From the NCBI RefSeq assembly GCF_005876955.1, contig NZ_SSCL01000007.1, forward strand, positions 1 through 64,000: DNA of 64,000 nucleotides. The letters run 5' to 3'. This stretch comes from Sinomonas gamaensis (GTDB lineage Bacteria; Actinomycetota; Actinomycetes; Actinomycetales; Micrococcaceae). Positions within the stretch are counted from its first letter, which is position 1, and each line of letters opens with the position of its first letter. This document shows positions 16,941 through 24,565 of the stretch, piece after piece. Both the position numbers and the translations under genes were made by a program. Under the pieces are notes generated by a model, which searched no databases, was not told where the DNA came from, and saw only the letters and a program-made list of their open reading frames with translations.

Positions 16941-17924
16941 CTACGTCCAGTTCCCCGTGACGGCCTCGGAACGGTCGGTGGCAGGCGGGGGAGTGGGCGA
17001 CAGCCCGGATATCTGCCGGCGCAGGTCCGGCGTCATGTCGACGTCGAGCGCACTCAGCGAGCCCTCGAGCTGCTCGAGGTTCCGCGCGCCCACGATCGGG
17101 GCGGTGACGCCGGGGTGACCCATGACCCAGGCGACGGCGAGGGCGGCAGGCGAGATGCCGGCGTCGTCCGCGAATGCCGCGAAGCGCTCGGCAGTGGTGC
17201 GGTCGCTCTCCTGCCCATAGCGGTCTGCGTACCGCGCGTTCTCCACGAGGCGCCCGCCCTCGGGGCGCCGTCCGCCGCGGTACTTGCCGGTCAGGAGGCC
17301 GCCACCCAGAGGGCTGTAGGTGATGACGCCCATGCGCTCGGCTTGCGCGAGCGGGAGGATCTCGACCTCGGCCTGCCGCTTGACAAGGTTGTACATCGGC
17401 TGGATGAGCTCGAAGCGCGCAAGGCCTTCGCGCGCCGAGATGCCACGGGCCGTCGCGATCTGCCACGCGGCCCAGTTGCTCACGGCGGGGTAGAGGATCT
17501 TGCCTTGCTGCTGGAGGTCGTCGAGGGCCCGGAGGGTCTGCTCGATGGGGGTGTTGGGGTCGAAGGTATGGACGAAGTAGAAGTCGATCCGGTCGGTGCC
17601 GAGCCGGGTGAGGCTCGCCTCGACCGACTGCATGATGTGGCGCCGCGAGAGCCCCTGACCATTCGGACCTCCCTTCATGCGGAAGCCGACCTTCGACGTG
17701 ATGACCACGTCGTCGCGCTCGCCGACCACGAGCTTGCCCAGGATCTCCTCCGAACGGCCGGCGGTGTAGACGTTCGCGGTGTCGAAGAAGTTGATGCCGC
17801 GCTCGCGGACGCGGCGGTACATCGCGGCCGAGGTCTCCTCGTCGGCCTCCGAACCGAATGACATTGTGCCGAAGCACAGCGGCGAGACCTCGACGCCGGT
17901 CGAGCCAACGAATCTGTAGTCCAT
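16941..17924 (-). CDS. aldo/keto reductase
   Basis: 327-residue AKR with the complete tetrad: Asp48 and Tyr53 (FFDTANVYTAGRSEE), Lys78 (ITSKVGF) and His119 (FYFVHTFDP). The closing motif GVTAPIVGARNLEQLE is the usual AKR nucleotide-binding region. It reduces carbonyl compounds with NAD(P)H; substrate unknown. It heads the unit with the two MFS genes and is divergent from a broken MmyB-type regulator gene, which may once have controlled it. Confidence 0.92.
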   Translation of the reverse strand: MDYRFVGSTGVEVSPLCFGTMSFGSEADEETSAAMYRRVRERGINFFDTANVYTAGRSEEILGKLVVGERDDVVITSKVGFRMKGGPNGQGLSRRHIMQSVEASLTRLGTDRIDFYFVHTFDPNTPIEQTLRALDDLQQQGKILYPAVSNWAAWQIATARGISAREGLARFELIQPMYNLVKRQAEVEILPLAQAERMGVITYSPLGGGLLTGKYRGGRRPEGGRLVENARYADRYGQESDRTTAERFAAFADDAGISPAALAVAWVMGHPGVTAPIVGARNLEQLEGSLSALDVDMTPDLRRQISGLSPTPPPATDRSEAVTGNWT

Positions 17925-18045
17925 GGGAATCCTTCTTGCTCAGGTGTCGTGGTTTACTTGCCCGCTCGGGGCTCGACGAACACCTGCTTCGTGGTCATGC
18001 TTCCATCGAACACTCGCGCTGACTCGTGAGGGAGAGCCCTGTTGA

Positions 18046-18062
18046 TACTGGTCCTGCCAGTA
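18046..18062. promoter_or_regulatory. inverted repeat TACTGG-TCCTG-CCAGTA, candidate operator
   Basis: Six-base perfect arms with a 5-bp spacer in the 176-nt gap between the divergent aldo/keto reductase and the MmyB-type gene, 38 nt before the latter's ATG. It resembles the element upstream of the first MmyB-type gene at 11757-11770. Confidence 0.4.
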
Positions 18063-18100
18063 CCTCCCTTGGCTCCCCCTTCAGCCGTAGCGTTGGTTGT

Positions 18101-18983
18101 ATGGACAACCGGTTGGAGGCGCGCGAGTTCCTTGCGTCGCGCCGCGCGAAGATCACCCCCGAAGACGCAGGATTGACGGTTTACGGGGGCAATCGCCGGG
18201 TTCCGGGACTCCGGCGTGAGGAAGTCGCGCTGCTCGCCGGAGTCAGCGTGGACTACTACACGCGGCTCGAGCGGGGGAATCTCGCCGGCGTCTCGGACAG
18301 CGTCCTCGAGTCCCTCGTCCGCGCACTGCAGCTTGACGAGGCCGAGCGCGATCACCTCTTCGACCTCGCCAAGGCGGCGAATGCGTCGTCGCGCTCAAGG
18401 CCTCGCGCAGTGAGGCAGCGGGTGCGGCCGAGCGTGCAGTTCATGCTCGACGCCATCACCGGGGCGCCCGCGTTCATCCGCAACGGCCGGATGGATGTCC
18501 TCGCCGCGAACGAGCTCGGGACGGCGCTCTATTCGCCCATGTACTCCGATCCCGCGCGCCCCGTGAACCACTCGCGCTTTATCTTCCTCGACCTGCGGGC
18601 CCGCGACTTCTACCCCGACTGGAATCTCGCCGCCAACAACAATGTGGCCCTCCTCAGGACCGAATCCGGGCAGCAACCCCTACGACAAAGGCCTCGCGGA
18701 CCTCGTGGGAGAGCTCTCCCTCCGCAGCGACGAGTTCCGCGTCCGGTGGGCGGCACACAACGTCCGGCGGCACTATTCGGGCGACAAGCATTTCCGGCAC
18801 CCCGTGGTCGGGGACATCGAGCTCAAGTTCGAGGCCATGGAGCTCGCCGAAGACCCAGGCCTCACCCTGACCGTCTACCCCGCGGAACCGGGCTCGAAGT
18901 CCGAGGAGTCACTGCGCCTTCTGGCCAGCTGGGCCGCAACCGAGCACATCGTCGACCAGGCCCGCGTCGGGGCCGGGGAGTAG
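18101..18983 (+). pseudogene. MmyB-type HTH regulator, split by a single-base frameshift
   Basis: The first frame from the ATG at 18101 encodes an XRE-type helix-turn-helix (REFLASRRAKITPEDAG, PGLRREEVALLAGVSVDYYT, LERGNLAGVSDSVLESLVRA) and most of an MmyB domain up to NNNVALLRTES. There the frame should continue SNPYDKGLADLVGELSLRSD, but that sequence lies one base out of frame through to the stop at 18983. Removing one G from the GGG at 18668-18670 restores a single protein of about 293 residues. The total of 883 nt is 3n+1, as expected for one inserted base. Either the gene is inactivated or this is a homopolymer sequencing error; the downstream codons remain intact, so the change is recent. 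Confidence 0.85.
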
Positions 18984-19148
18984 CGCCACCACTGAGACCC
19001 TGGGAACGAAATTGACCTCCGTGTGCACGGAGTTGTGACAGATCGGCCACTGAGGCCTCCCTAGTGGGCCCTAGCCTCGCAGAGGAAGCGACTCCGGCTG
19101 GAGGCACCGCGACCGCATTCATCAGGGCTTCGATGATCGGATCAGGGC

Positions 19149-19832
19149 ATGACGGCTGAACTCATGGCACGCCTCGGAGGCGTCGCGGACAACCGCTGGG
19201 GACTTGTGACAACGGCGCGCGCCGAGGAGGCCGGCATCACCCGCAAGCAGATGTCCCGCCTCGCCACGGGCGGCTTTGTGGTTCGGGTCGCCCAGGGGGT
19301 GTACCGGATTGAAGGCGCCACGCCGGCTCAGCAGGAGGAGGTCGCCGCGCGCTGGATCGTGCTGGCGACGGCGGGCGAACCCGCGGTGCCCGGCGTCCCC
19401 TCCGTCGTCGCGGCCGGGGAGAGCGCGGCTCTCCTCCATGGCATCGGCGGGTTCCGGTTCGCGGGCAGCGAGTTCATCGTTCCTGCTCGGCGGCGCACGC
19501 GCCTCTCCGGAGTGCGGCTCCGTGTCCAGAGGCTCACGCCCTACGAGGTCACCATGGTCGAGGAGGTGCCGGCCCTCACGGTGGAACGGACCATCGCGGA
19601 TCTCCTTGCAACCGGTTCCAGCCTCCACGTCGTCGGGCGCGTGGTGCGCGACGCCGTCGAGCAGGAGAAGCTCTCCTCGCCCGACCGGCTCGCGCAGTAC
19701 CTCGCACCGCAGGCCACCGCCCAGGGAATGCCGCTGGGGGACGGCCGAGCGCTCCGCGAGTTGCTGTTCGATATCGCCGGCGTCCCCGAACCCCGCCGCA
19801 CTTCCTCGTGGAAAGCCTTCTCCCCGAACTGA
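19149..19832 (+). CDS. AbiEi-family (type IV TA) antitoxin-like protein, orphan
   Basis: 227 residues. The N-terminal winged-helix domain of AbiEi type is clear: WGLVTTARAEEAGITRKQMS followed by RLATGGFVVRVAQGVYRI. After that comes the usual beta-rich region with AAGESAALLHGIGGF and a TPYEVTMVEEVPALTVERTI segment. AbiEi antitoxins repress and neutralise the nucleotidyltransferase toxin AbiEii, but no such toxin gene is adjacent; the next gene is an aldo/keto reductase. Solitary AbiEi-like proteins are common in actinobacteria and may act as plain DNA-binding regulators. A CTCCGTG-TG-CACGGAG palindrome lies about 120 nt upstream (19017-19032). Confidence 0.8.
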   Translation: MTAELMARLGGVADNRWGLVTTARAEEAGITRKQMSRLATGGFVVRVAQGVYRIEGATPAQQEEVAARWIVLATAGEPAVPGVPSVVAAGESAALLHGIGGFRFAGSEFIVPARRRTRLSGVRLRVQRLTPYEVTMVEEVPALTVERTIADLLATGSSLHVVGRVVRDAVEQEKLSSPDRLAQYLAPQATAQGMPLGDGRALRELLFDIAGVPEPRRTSSWKAFSPN

Positions 19833-19885
19833 TCTCACCCTAGGCTGGGAGTCGGAAACCGATTCCTAGCTCATGGAGGATCCCT

Positions 19886-20917
19886 GTGGAATACCGCAAT
19901 CTCGGCGCTAGCGGCGCCGTTGTCTCCGCTCTCTGCCTCGGAACCATGACCTTCGGCGCGGAAGCCGACGAATCGACGTCGCACGCCATCCTCGACGACT
20001 TCGTGGCCGCGGGCGGCAACTTCATCGACACCGCGGACGTGTACTCCACTGGGACCTCCGAGGAGATCATCGGGCGGTGGCTCGCGGCAGACCCGGGCCG
20101 CAGGGATCGGCTCGTCATCGCGACGAAGGGCCGTTTCCCGATGGGCCAGGGCCCGAACGACCTCGGCATCTCCCGACGCCACCTGCGCACCGCGCTCGAC
20201 GCCTCGCTGCGTCGCCTTGGCGTGGACCACATCGACCTCTACCAGATGCACGCATGGGACCCGATCACGCCCATCGAGGAGACACTGCGCTTCCTCGACG
20301 ACGCCGTCGCGGCCGGCAAGATCGGCTACTACGGCTTCTCCAACTTCCTCGGGTGGCAGCTCACGAAGGCGGTCTACGAGGCGAAGGCCCACGGCTGGGC
20401 GCCGCCGGTCACGCTGCAGCCGCAGTACAGCCTTCTGGTCCGCGGCATCGAGTCCGAGATTGTGCCCGCGGCGCTCGACGCCGGCATCGGCCTTCTGCCC
20501 TGGTCTCCCCTGGGCGGCGGCTGGCTGAGCGGCAAGTACCGGCGGGATACTGCGCCGACCGGTGCCACTCGGCTCGGCGAGAACCCGCAGCGCGGCATGG
20601 AGGCCTGGGAGCCTCGTAACGCGAAGGCGCGCACGTGGGAGATCATCGACGCCGTCCGGGAGATCGCCGATTCGCACGGCGTCTCGTCTGCGCAGGTGGC
20701 CCTGCGGTGGCTGGCCGACCGACCCGCCGTCACCTCCGTGATCCTCGGTGCGCGCACCCGCGAACAGCTCGCCGACAACCTCAAGGCCGACGCCCTGCAG
20801 CTCGAGCAGGAGGAGACCGAGCGGCTCACCAAGGTCAGCGAGCCCGAGCTCGAGGTGTACCCATACGGTCCGCAGGCGGTCCAGCAGCGGAGCCGGAAGA
20901 TCGAGGGAGGCCGCTAG
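19886..20917 (+). CDS. aldo/keto reductase
   Basis: 343-residue AKR starting at the GTG at 19886, fixed by TGGAGGA upstream. The tetrad is Asp48 and Tyr53 (FIDTADVYSTGTSEE), Lys81 (VIATKGRF) and His122 (YQMHAWDP). The nucleotide-binding end is TSVILGARTREQLADN. It resembles the actinobacterial YajO/tas-like group. Substrate unknown. It follows the AbiEi-like gene by about 53 nt and is followed by repeat family A and a strong hairpin. Confidence 0.92.
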   Translation: MEYRNLGASGAVVSALCLGTMTFGAEADESTSHAILDDFVAAGGNFIDTADVYSTGTSEEIIGRWLAADPGRRDRLVIATKGRFPMGQGPNDLGISRRHLRTALDASLRRLGVDHIDLYQMHAWDPITPIEETLRFLDDAVAAGKIGYYGFSNFLGWQLTKAVYEAKAHGWAPPVTLQPQYSLLVRGIESEIVPAALDAGIGLLPWSPLGGGWLSGKYRRDTAPTGATRLGENPQRGMEAWEPRNAKARTWEIIDAVREIADSHGVSSAQVALRWLADRPAVTSVILGARTREQLADNLKADALQLEQEETERLTKVSEPELEVYPYGPQAVQQRSRKIEGGR

Positions 20918-20926
20918 CCTCCGCCC

Positions 20927-21031
20927 GTTGCGCCGTCACCTTTGCAGGGTGCGCCCCCGTTGCGCCGTCACCTTTGCAGGGTGCGAGACCTCGGGCGCTC
21001 CCGTCACACCCTGCGGACGTGACGGCGCAAC
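20927..21031. repeat. family A palindromic intergenic repeat, copy 2 (two direct units plus one inverted)
   Basis: Two direct copies of a 27-bp unit starting GTTGCGCCGTCACCTTTGCA lie at 20927-20953 and 20959-20985 (32-bp period, identical). An inverted copy ending CGTGACGGCGCAAC closes the element at 21007-21031. It sits between convergent genes. The same arms recur at 3.6 and 63.0 kb. Confidence 0.75.
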
Positions 21032-21058
21032 GCGACAGCGCACCATTCCGGACGCCTC

Positions 21059-21095
21059 TCGCGGGGAAGTTCACGTAACGTGAACTTCCCCGCGA
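21059..21095. terminator. perfect 37-bp palindrome, probable bidirectional terminator
   Basis: The arms TCGCGGGGAAGTTCACGT (21059-21076) and ACGTGAACTTCCCCGCGA (21078-21095) are exact complements around one A. It is in the gap between the aldo/keto reductase and the convergent old yellow enzyme gene, so a hairpin terminator is the simplest reading; there is no U-tract. A smaller GGGGG-AGAA-CCCCC hairpin follows at 21098-21111. A protein-binding site is the alternative. Confidence 0.55.
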
Positions 21096-21204
21096 CAGGG
21101 GGAGAACCCCCGACGCATAGCCGCACTTCCAGGCAAGAGAAAGCCTTCGTCCGAAGCGTGGCACGAATGCCATGCGGGGTCTCGCGGCGCTGCACCTCAA
21201 GCCG

Positions 21205-22290
21205 CTAGTTGCGCCACTTCGCACGGGTGTACTGCCGCGGCCAGTAGTCGAGCTCAATGCCCAGCTCGTGCGCGGCGCGCAGCGCGAAATGCGGGTCGCG
21301 GAGGAACTCGCGGGCGACCATGACGGCGTCCGCCTCGCCATCCTCCACGATCTGCGCAGCCTGCTGCGCGGTGGTGATGAGGCCGACGGCGTTGACCGGC
21401 ATCCCCGTGCCCCGCCGCACCGCCGTCGCGAACTCGACCTGGTACTTCGGTCGGACGGGAATGCTGGCCTTCGGCACGTTGCCGCCCGAGGAGACGTCGA
21501 ACCAGTCCGCGCCTTCACGCGCGGCCCAGCCGGCCACGGTCACGGTGTCCTCGACCGTCCAGCCCTCCTCGCCCATCCAGTCAGTGGCGGAGAGGCGCAC
21601 AAGGATCGGGACGCCGTCGCCCGCTTCAGCCCGCACGGCCCGGACGATCTCGAGCAGGATTCGGGCGCGGTTCTCCAAGCTGCCGCCGTAGCCGTCGGTG
21701 CGCTGGTTGGAGAGCGGGGACAGGAACTGGTGGACCAGATAGCCGTGCGCCGCGTGGATTTCGACGGCGTCGAACCCGACGTCGAGGGCGCGGCGGGCGG
21801 CGGCCGCGAAGTCGTCGACCACCCCCGCGATTTCCTCCTCCGTCAGGGCGCGCGGCGTGGCGTATGTGCCGAACGGGAGGGCGGACGGTGCGACCGGCTC
21901 CCAGCCGCCGTCCTCGATGGCCTGCGAACCGTGCCCGCTCCACTCGCGGTAGGTTGATGCCTTCCGGCCCGCGTGGGCAAGCTGCATCGCTGCCGCGGCC
22001 CCCTGCCCGTGGACAAAGTCAACGATCCCGCGCCACGCTTGTGCCTGCTCGTCGTTCCAGATGCCCGTGTCCCAATTCGTGATGCGGCCTTCGGGCGAGA
22101 CGGCGGTGGCCTCGGTCATGACGAGACCGGCTCCTCCGCGGGCGAACGAGCCGAGGTGGGCGAAGTGCCAGCCCGTGGGCACTCCATCCCATTTCTCGAC
22201 GGAGTATTGGCACATCGGCGAGACCCAGAGCCGGTTCCGGACAGTGAGGCCGCGCACGTCAACCGGGGTGAAGAGCATTTCGGCGCACAT
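21205..22290 (-). CDS. NADH:flavin oxidoreductase, old yellow enzyme (YqjM-type)
   Basis: 361-residue FMN enzyme of the old yellow enzyme family, YqjM class. Seen: the redox-tuning Cys27 in VSPMCQYS, substrate-anchoring His179 and His182 in EIHAAHGYLVHQFLSP, and the SNQRTDGYGGSLENR motif after them. It reduces activated C=C bonds with NAD(P)H. I kept the ATG at 22290 because TAGCCT ends six bases upstream, fitting a leaderless start; a second ATG at 22278 has no better signal. It stands alone between convergent and same-strand neighbours. Confidence 0.92.
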   Translation of the reverse strand: MCAEMLFTPVDVRGLTVRNRLWVSPMCQYSVEKWDGVPTGWHFAHLGSFARGGAGLVMTEATAVSPEGRITNWDTGIWNDEQAQAWRGIVDFVHGQGAAAAMQLAHAGRKASTYREWSGHGSQAIEDGGWEPVAPSALPFGTYATPRALTEEEIAGVVDDFAAAARRALDVGFDAVEIHAAHGYLVHQFLSPLSNQRTDGYGGSLENRARILLEIVRAVRAEAGDGVPILVRLSATDWMGEEGWTVEDTVTVAGWAAREGADWFDVSSGGNVPKASIPVRPKYQVEFATAVRRGTGMPVNAVGLITTAQQAAQIVEDGEADAVMVAREFLRDPHFALRAAHELGIELDYWPRQYTRAKWRN

Positions 22291-22328
22291 GTTCTTAGGC
22301 TAACCGTCAGCGCGATTGCTAAACCGGC

Positions 22329-23348
22329 TCAGCTGAGGACGCACGTCCTGTCGAGGAACTCCTTCGCGGCGCTCCACAGCTGGGCGCTGTAGAGGGACTT
22401 GGCGTTGTCCGGGCCGACGGCGTTCAGATCTTCCAGGGGCGACGTTGCCGCGATGGCCACGGTCCGTGTTCCATCCGCGGTGCCGAGGACGACTGACGAA
22501 TAGCCCAGTGCGTCGGCTCGCTGGCCGTACAGCCAGCCGTCGAGGGAGCAGCCGTCCTGGGCCCGCCAGAGGCCCAGACCATAGGGCACCAGGCCGACCG
22601 TCTTCATGGCGTCGACTGAGCTGGGCCTCAGGAGGCGTCCGCCGAGCAGGGCAGAGAGGAACGTTGCCATGTCCTGCGCCGTGGTCGTCGCGCCGCCCGT
22701 CACAAGACGCACCAGCTCGCGGCCCGCTAAGTCCACGCGCTGGCCGTCGAGCCACGCGTAGCCGTGAAGCAGGCGGTCGCCCGGGATGCCGCCCAACGTC
22801 GTCCCGGTGAGATGGAGTGGGCGGAGGATATCGTCGTCGAGCACGTCCCTGAGCGGCTTGCCGCTCAGGCTCTGCACGAGGAGCGCGACGACGGCGGGTG
22901 CCGTGACCGTGATGGAGAACGGGGCGAGCCCGCTCGTATCCCACGGCTGTCCCGCAATCCGGCGTACCACTTCTGCCGCGGCAAGCGGGGCGTCGAGCGC
23001 TGACGCGGGCGGCCGCGGGTCGCGGGGAAGGTCTGGGATCTCCGAGGTCTGGCCGAGGAGCTCGCGGAGGGTGACGGGCCGCGGGACTGCCAGGCCGAGC
23101 GCCGCGAGCCGCTGGTCGAGGGGCTCGTCGAGGCTCAGCCTGCCCTCCTCCACGAGCCGGAGCGCAGCCACGGCGAGCCACGTGTCGAGGAGGGTCCCCG
23201 GCAGGATCACGTCCTCGGGGCGTGCCGGGGTCGACGCGTCGAGGGCCTTGAGGCCGTACCCCTGATCCCACGAACCGCGCGGCCACTGGGCATGCACCAC
23301 GATCGCGGAGCCGCCCGCTGCGAGCGCGAGGTTCGCGGCGCGATCCAA
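22329..23348 (-). CDS. serine hydrolase (beta-lactamase-like), probable lipoprotein and probable pseudoenzyme
   Basis: 339 residues from the first usable start, a TTG at 23346-23348. The fold is a penicillin-binding-protein/class C beta-lactamase relative: AALRLVEEGRLSLDEPLDQ, VTLRELLGQTSEIPD and VVALLVQSLSGKPLRDVL. The catalytic SxxK aligns with Thr52-x-x-Asp55 (PGTLLDTW), and the YxN site reads FSI (about 148-150), so the active site is lost. The same frame stays open upstream to 23489 and encodes a signal peptide with lipobox (HLAFTTLASVAAVVLSACA), but contains no ATG, GTG or TTG before a TGA at 23490-23492. So the true start is either a rare codon (ATC) or hidden by a frameshift. Confidence 0.65.
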   Translation of the reverse strand: MDRAANLALAAGGSAIVVHAQWPRGSWDQGYGLKALDASTPARPEDVILPGTLLDTWLAVAALRLVEEGRLSLDEPLDQRLAALGLAVPRPVTLRELLGQTSEIPDLPRDPRPPASALDAPLAAAEVVRRIAGQPWDTSGLAPFSITVTAPAVVALLVQSLSGKPLRDVLDDDILRPLHLTGTTLGGIPGDRLLHGYAWLDGQRVDLAGRELVRLVTGGATTTAQDMATFLSALLGGRLLRPSSVDAMKTVGLVPYGLGLWRAQDGCSLDGWLYGQRADALGYSSVVLGTADGTRTVAIAATSPLEDLNAVGPDNAKSLYSAQLWSAAKEFLDRTCVLS

Positions 23349-23578
23349 GGCCTCGACGCCCGGCGGCCCCGCCGGAACGGGAGTCGGCGCCGGCTCCGGG
23401 GCGTACGCGCACGCGGAGAGGACGACGGCGGCGACGGAAGCGAGGGTCGTGAATGCGAGGTGAAGCGAGTGGAGCGGGCGGATGATGCGTCAAGCGTCGC
23501 GCTGGCGGTGGGCGGCGTCAAGGAACCCTGCCGCCTCCCGGCCTGCCCCGCCGCCGACCCCGGCTGTAGCCTGTGGTG

Positions 23579-24532
23579 ATGGTCGATGCCTCGCTGGCCG
23601 AATGGCTCCTCGACTCCGATCCTGCTCTGCGCTGGAAGGTCGAACGCGATCTGCTCGGCGCGCCCGAGGAGGTTTGGCGCGCGACACGGGCGCAAGTCGC
23701 CAGCCAAGGGCTCGGGGCCAGGCTTCTCGCCCTGCAGGACCCCGACGGGCAGTGGGCCGGAGGGGCTTACTTCCCGGCCGACTTCGACATGCGGGGCCCC
23801 GAGGCGGCTCCCGATGCCGGCCAGCCCTGGACCGCGACCACGTGGGCGCTCAACACCCTTCGCGAATGGGGACTCGACGCCGCGGTGCTCGCCGGGACTG
23901 CCCAGAAGCTCGACGCGAACAGCCGCTGGGAGTACGACAACCTGCCCTACTGGGGAGGCGAGGTCGACTGCTGCATCAACGCCTACACGCTCGCCAACGG
24001 CGCGTGGCTCGGCGCCGACGTCTCCGCCCTCGCCGAGTGGTTCCCGCAGCACCAGCTGGACGACGGCGGGTGGAACTGCGAGTGGGTCAACGGCTCCAAG
24101 CGCTCGTCGTTCCATTCGACGCTCAACACCCTGCTCGGACTCCTCTACTACGAGACGGCGACCGGCGGCTCCGAGGCCCTGCGTACCGCTCGCAAGGCAG
24201 GGGAGGAGTACTTGCTGGAACGGCGGTTGCTGCGCTCGCTGTCGACCGGGGAGATCGTGGGTCCCTGGGCCCGCGTGTTCGCGTACCCGTTTCGCTGGCA
24301 GTACACCGCGCTGCGCGCCCTCGACTACTTCCGGGCGGCCGACCGCCGGGATCCGCGACTGGAGGAGGCCGTTGACGTGGTAAGAACGGCGCGGCGCCCC
24401 GACGGCACATGGCTTCAAGAGGAGCGCTACCCGGGCCGTGTCTGGTTCGACGTCGACGTCCCGCCCGGCGAGCCGTCCAAGTGGCTTACCTTCTACGCGA
24501 CGAGGGCCCTCGATTGGTGGGACGGCAGCTAG
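23579..24532 (+). CDS. squalene-cyclase-like alpha/alpha-toroid protein
   Basis: 317 residues, soluble, no signal peptide. Tandem helical repeats carry QW-like turns (DPDGQWAGGAYF, DDGGWNCEWVNG, RPDGTWLQEERYPG), the signature of terpenoid-cyclase/prenyltransferase toroid folds. A true cyclase DxDD motif is not evident. It is half the length of squalene-hopene cyclase, so it is a single-toroid protein of unknown function; the GEVDCCINAYTLANGAWLG segment is Cys-containing and could matter. A TAGCCT hexamer six bases before the ATG fits a leaderless start; two GTG codons precede it in frame. Confidence 0.7.
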   Translation: MVDASLAEWLLDSDPALRWKVERDLLGAPEEVWRATRAQVASQGLGARLLALQDPDGQWAGGAYFPADFDMRGPEAAPDAGQPWTATTWALNTLREWGLDAAVLAGTAQKLDANSRWEYDNLPYWGGEVDCCINAYTLANGAWLGADVSALAEWFPQHQLDDGGWNCEWVNGSKRSSFHSTLNTLLGLLYYETATGGSEALRTARKAGEEYLLERRLLRSLSTGEIVGPWARVFAYPFRWQYTALRALDYFRAADRRDPRLEEAVDVVRTARRPDGTWLQEERYPGRVWFDVDVPPGEPSKWLTFYATRALDWWDGS

Positions 24533-24565
24533 AGGCCCGGGGGTGAGAGGCCCGGGCCCCCGACC

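Noticed and set aside
23207-24418. 403-codon minus-strand frame over the squalene-cyclase-like gene
   Set aside because: No recognisable domain; it crosses two real genes and has shadow-type composition.
24534-24556. AGAGGCCCGGG direct repeats between the squalene-cyclase-like gene and mobA
   Set aside because: Possible weak hairpin only; no clean stem-loop with tail, so not listed as a terminator.
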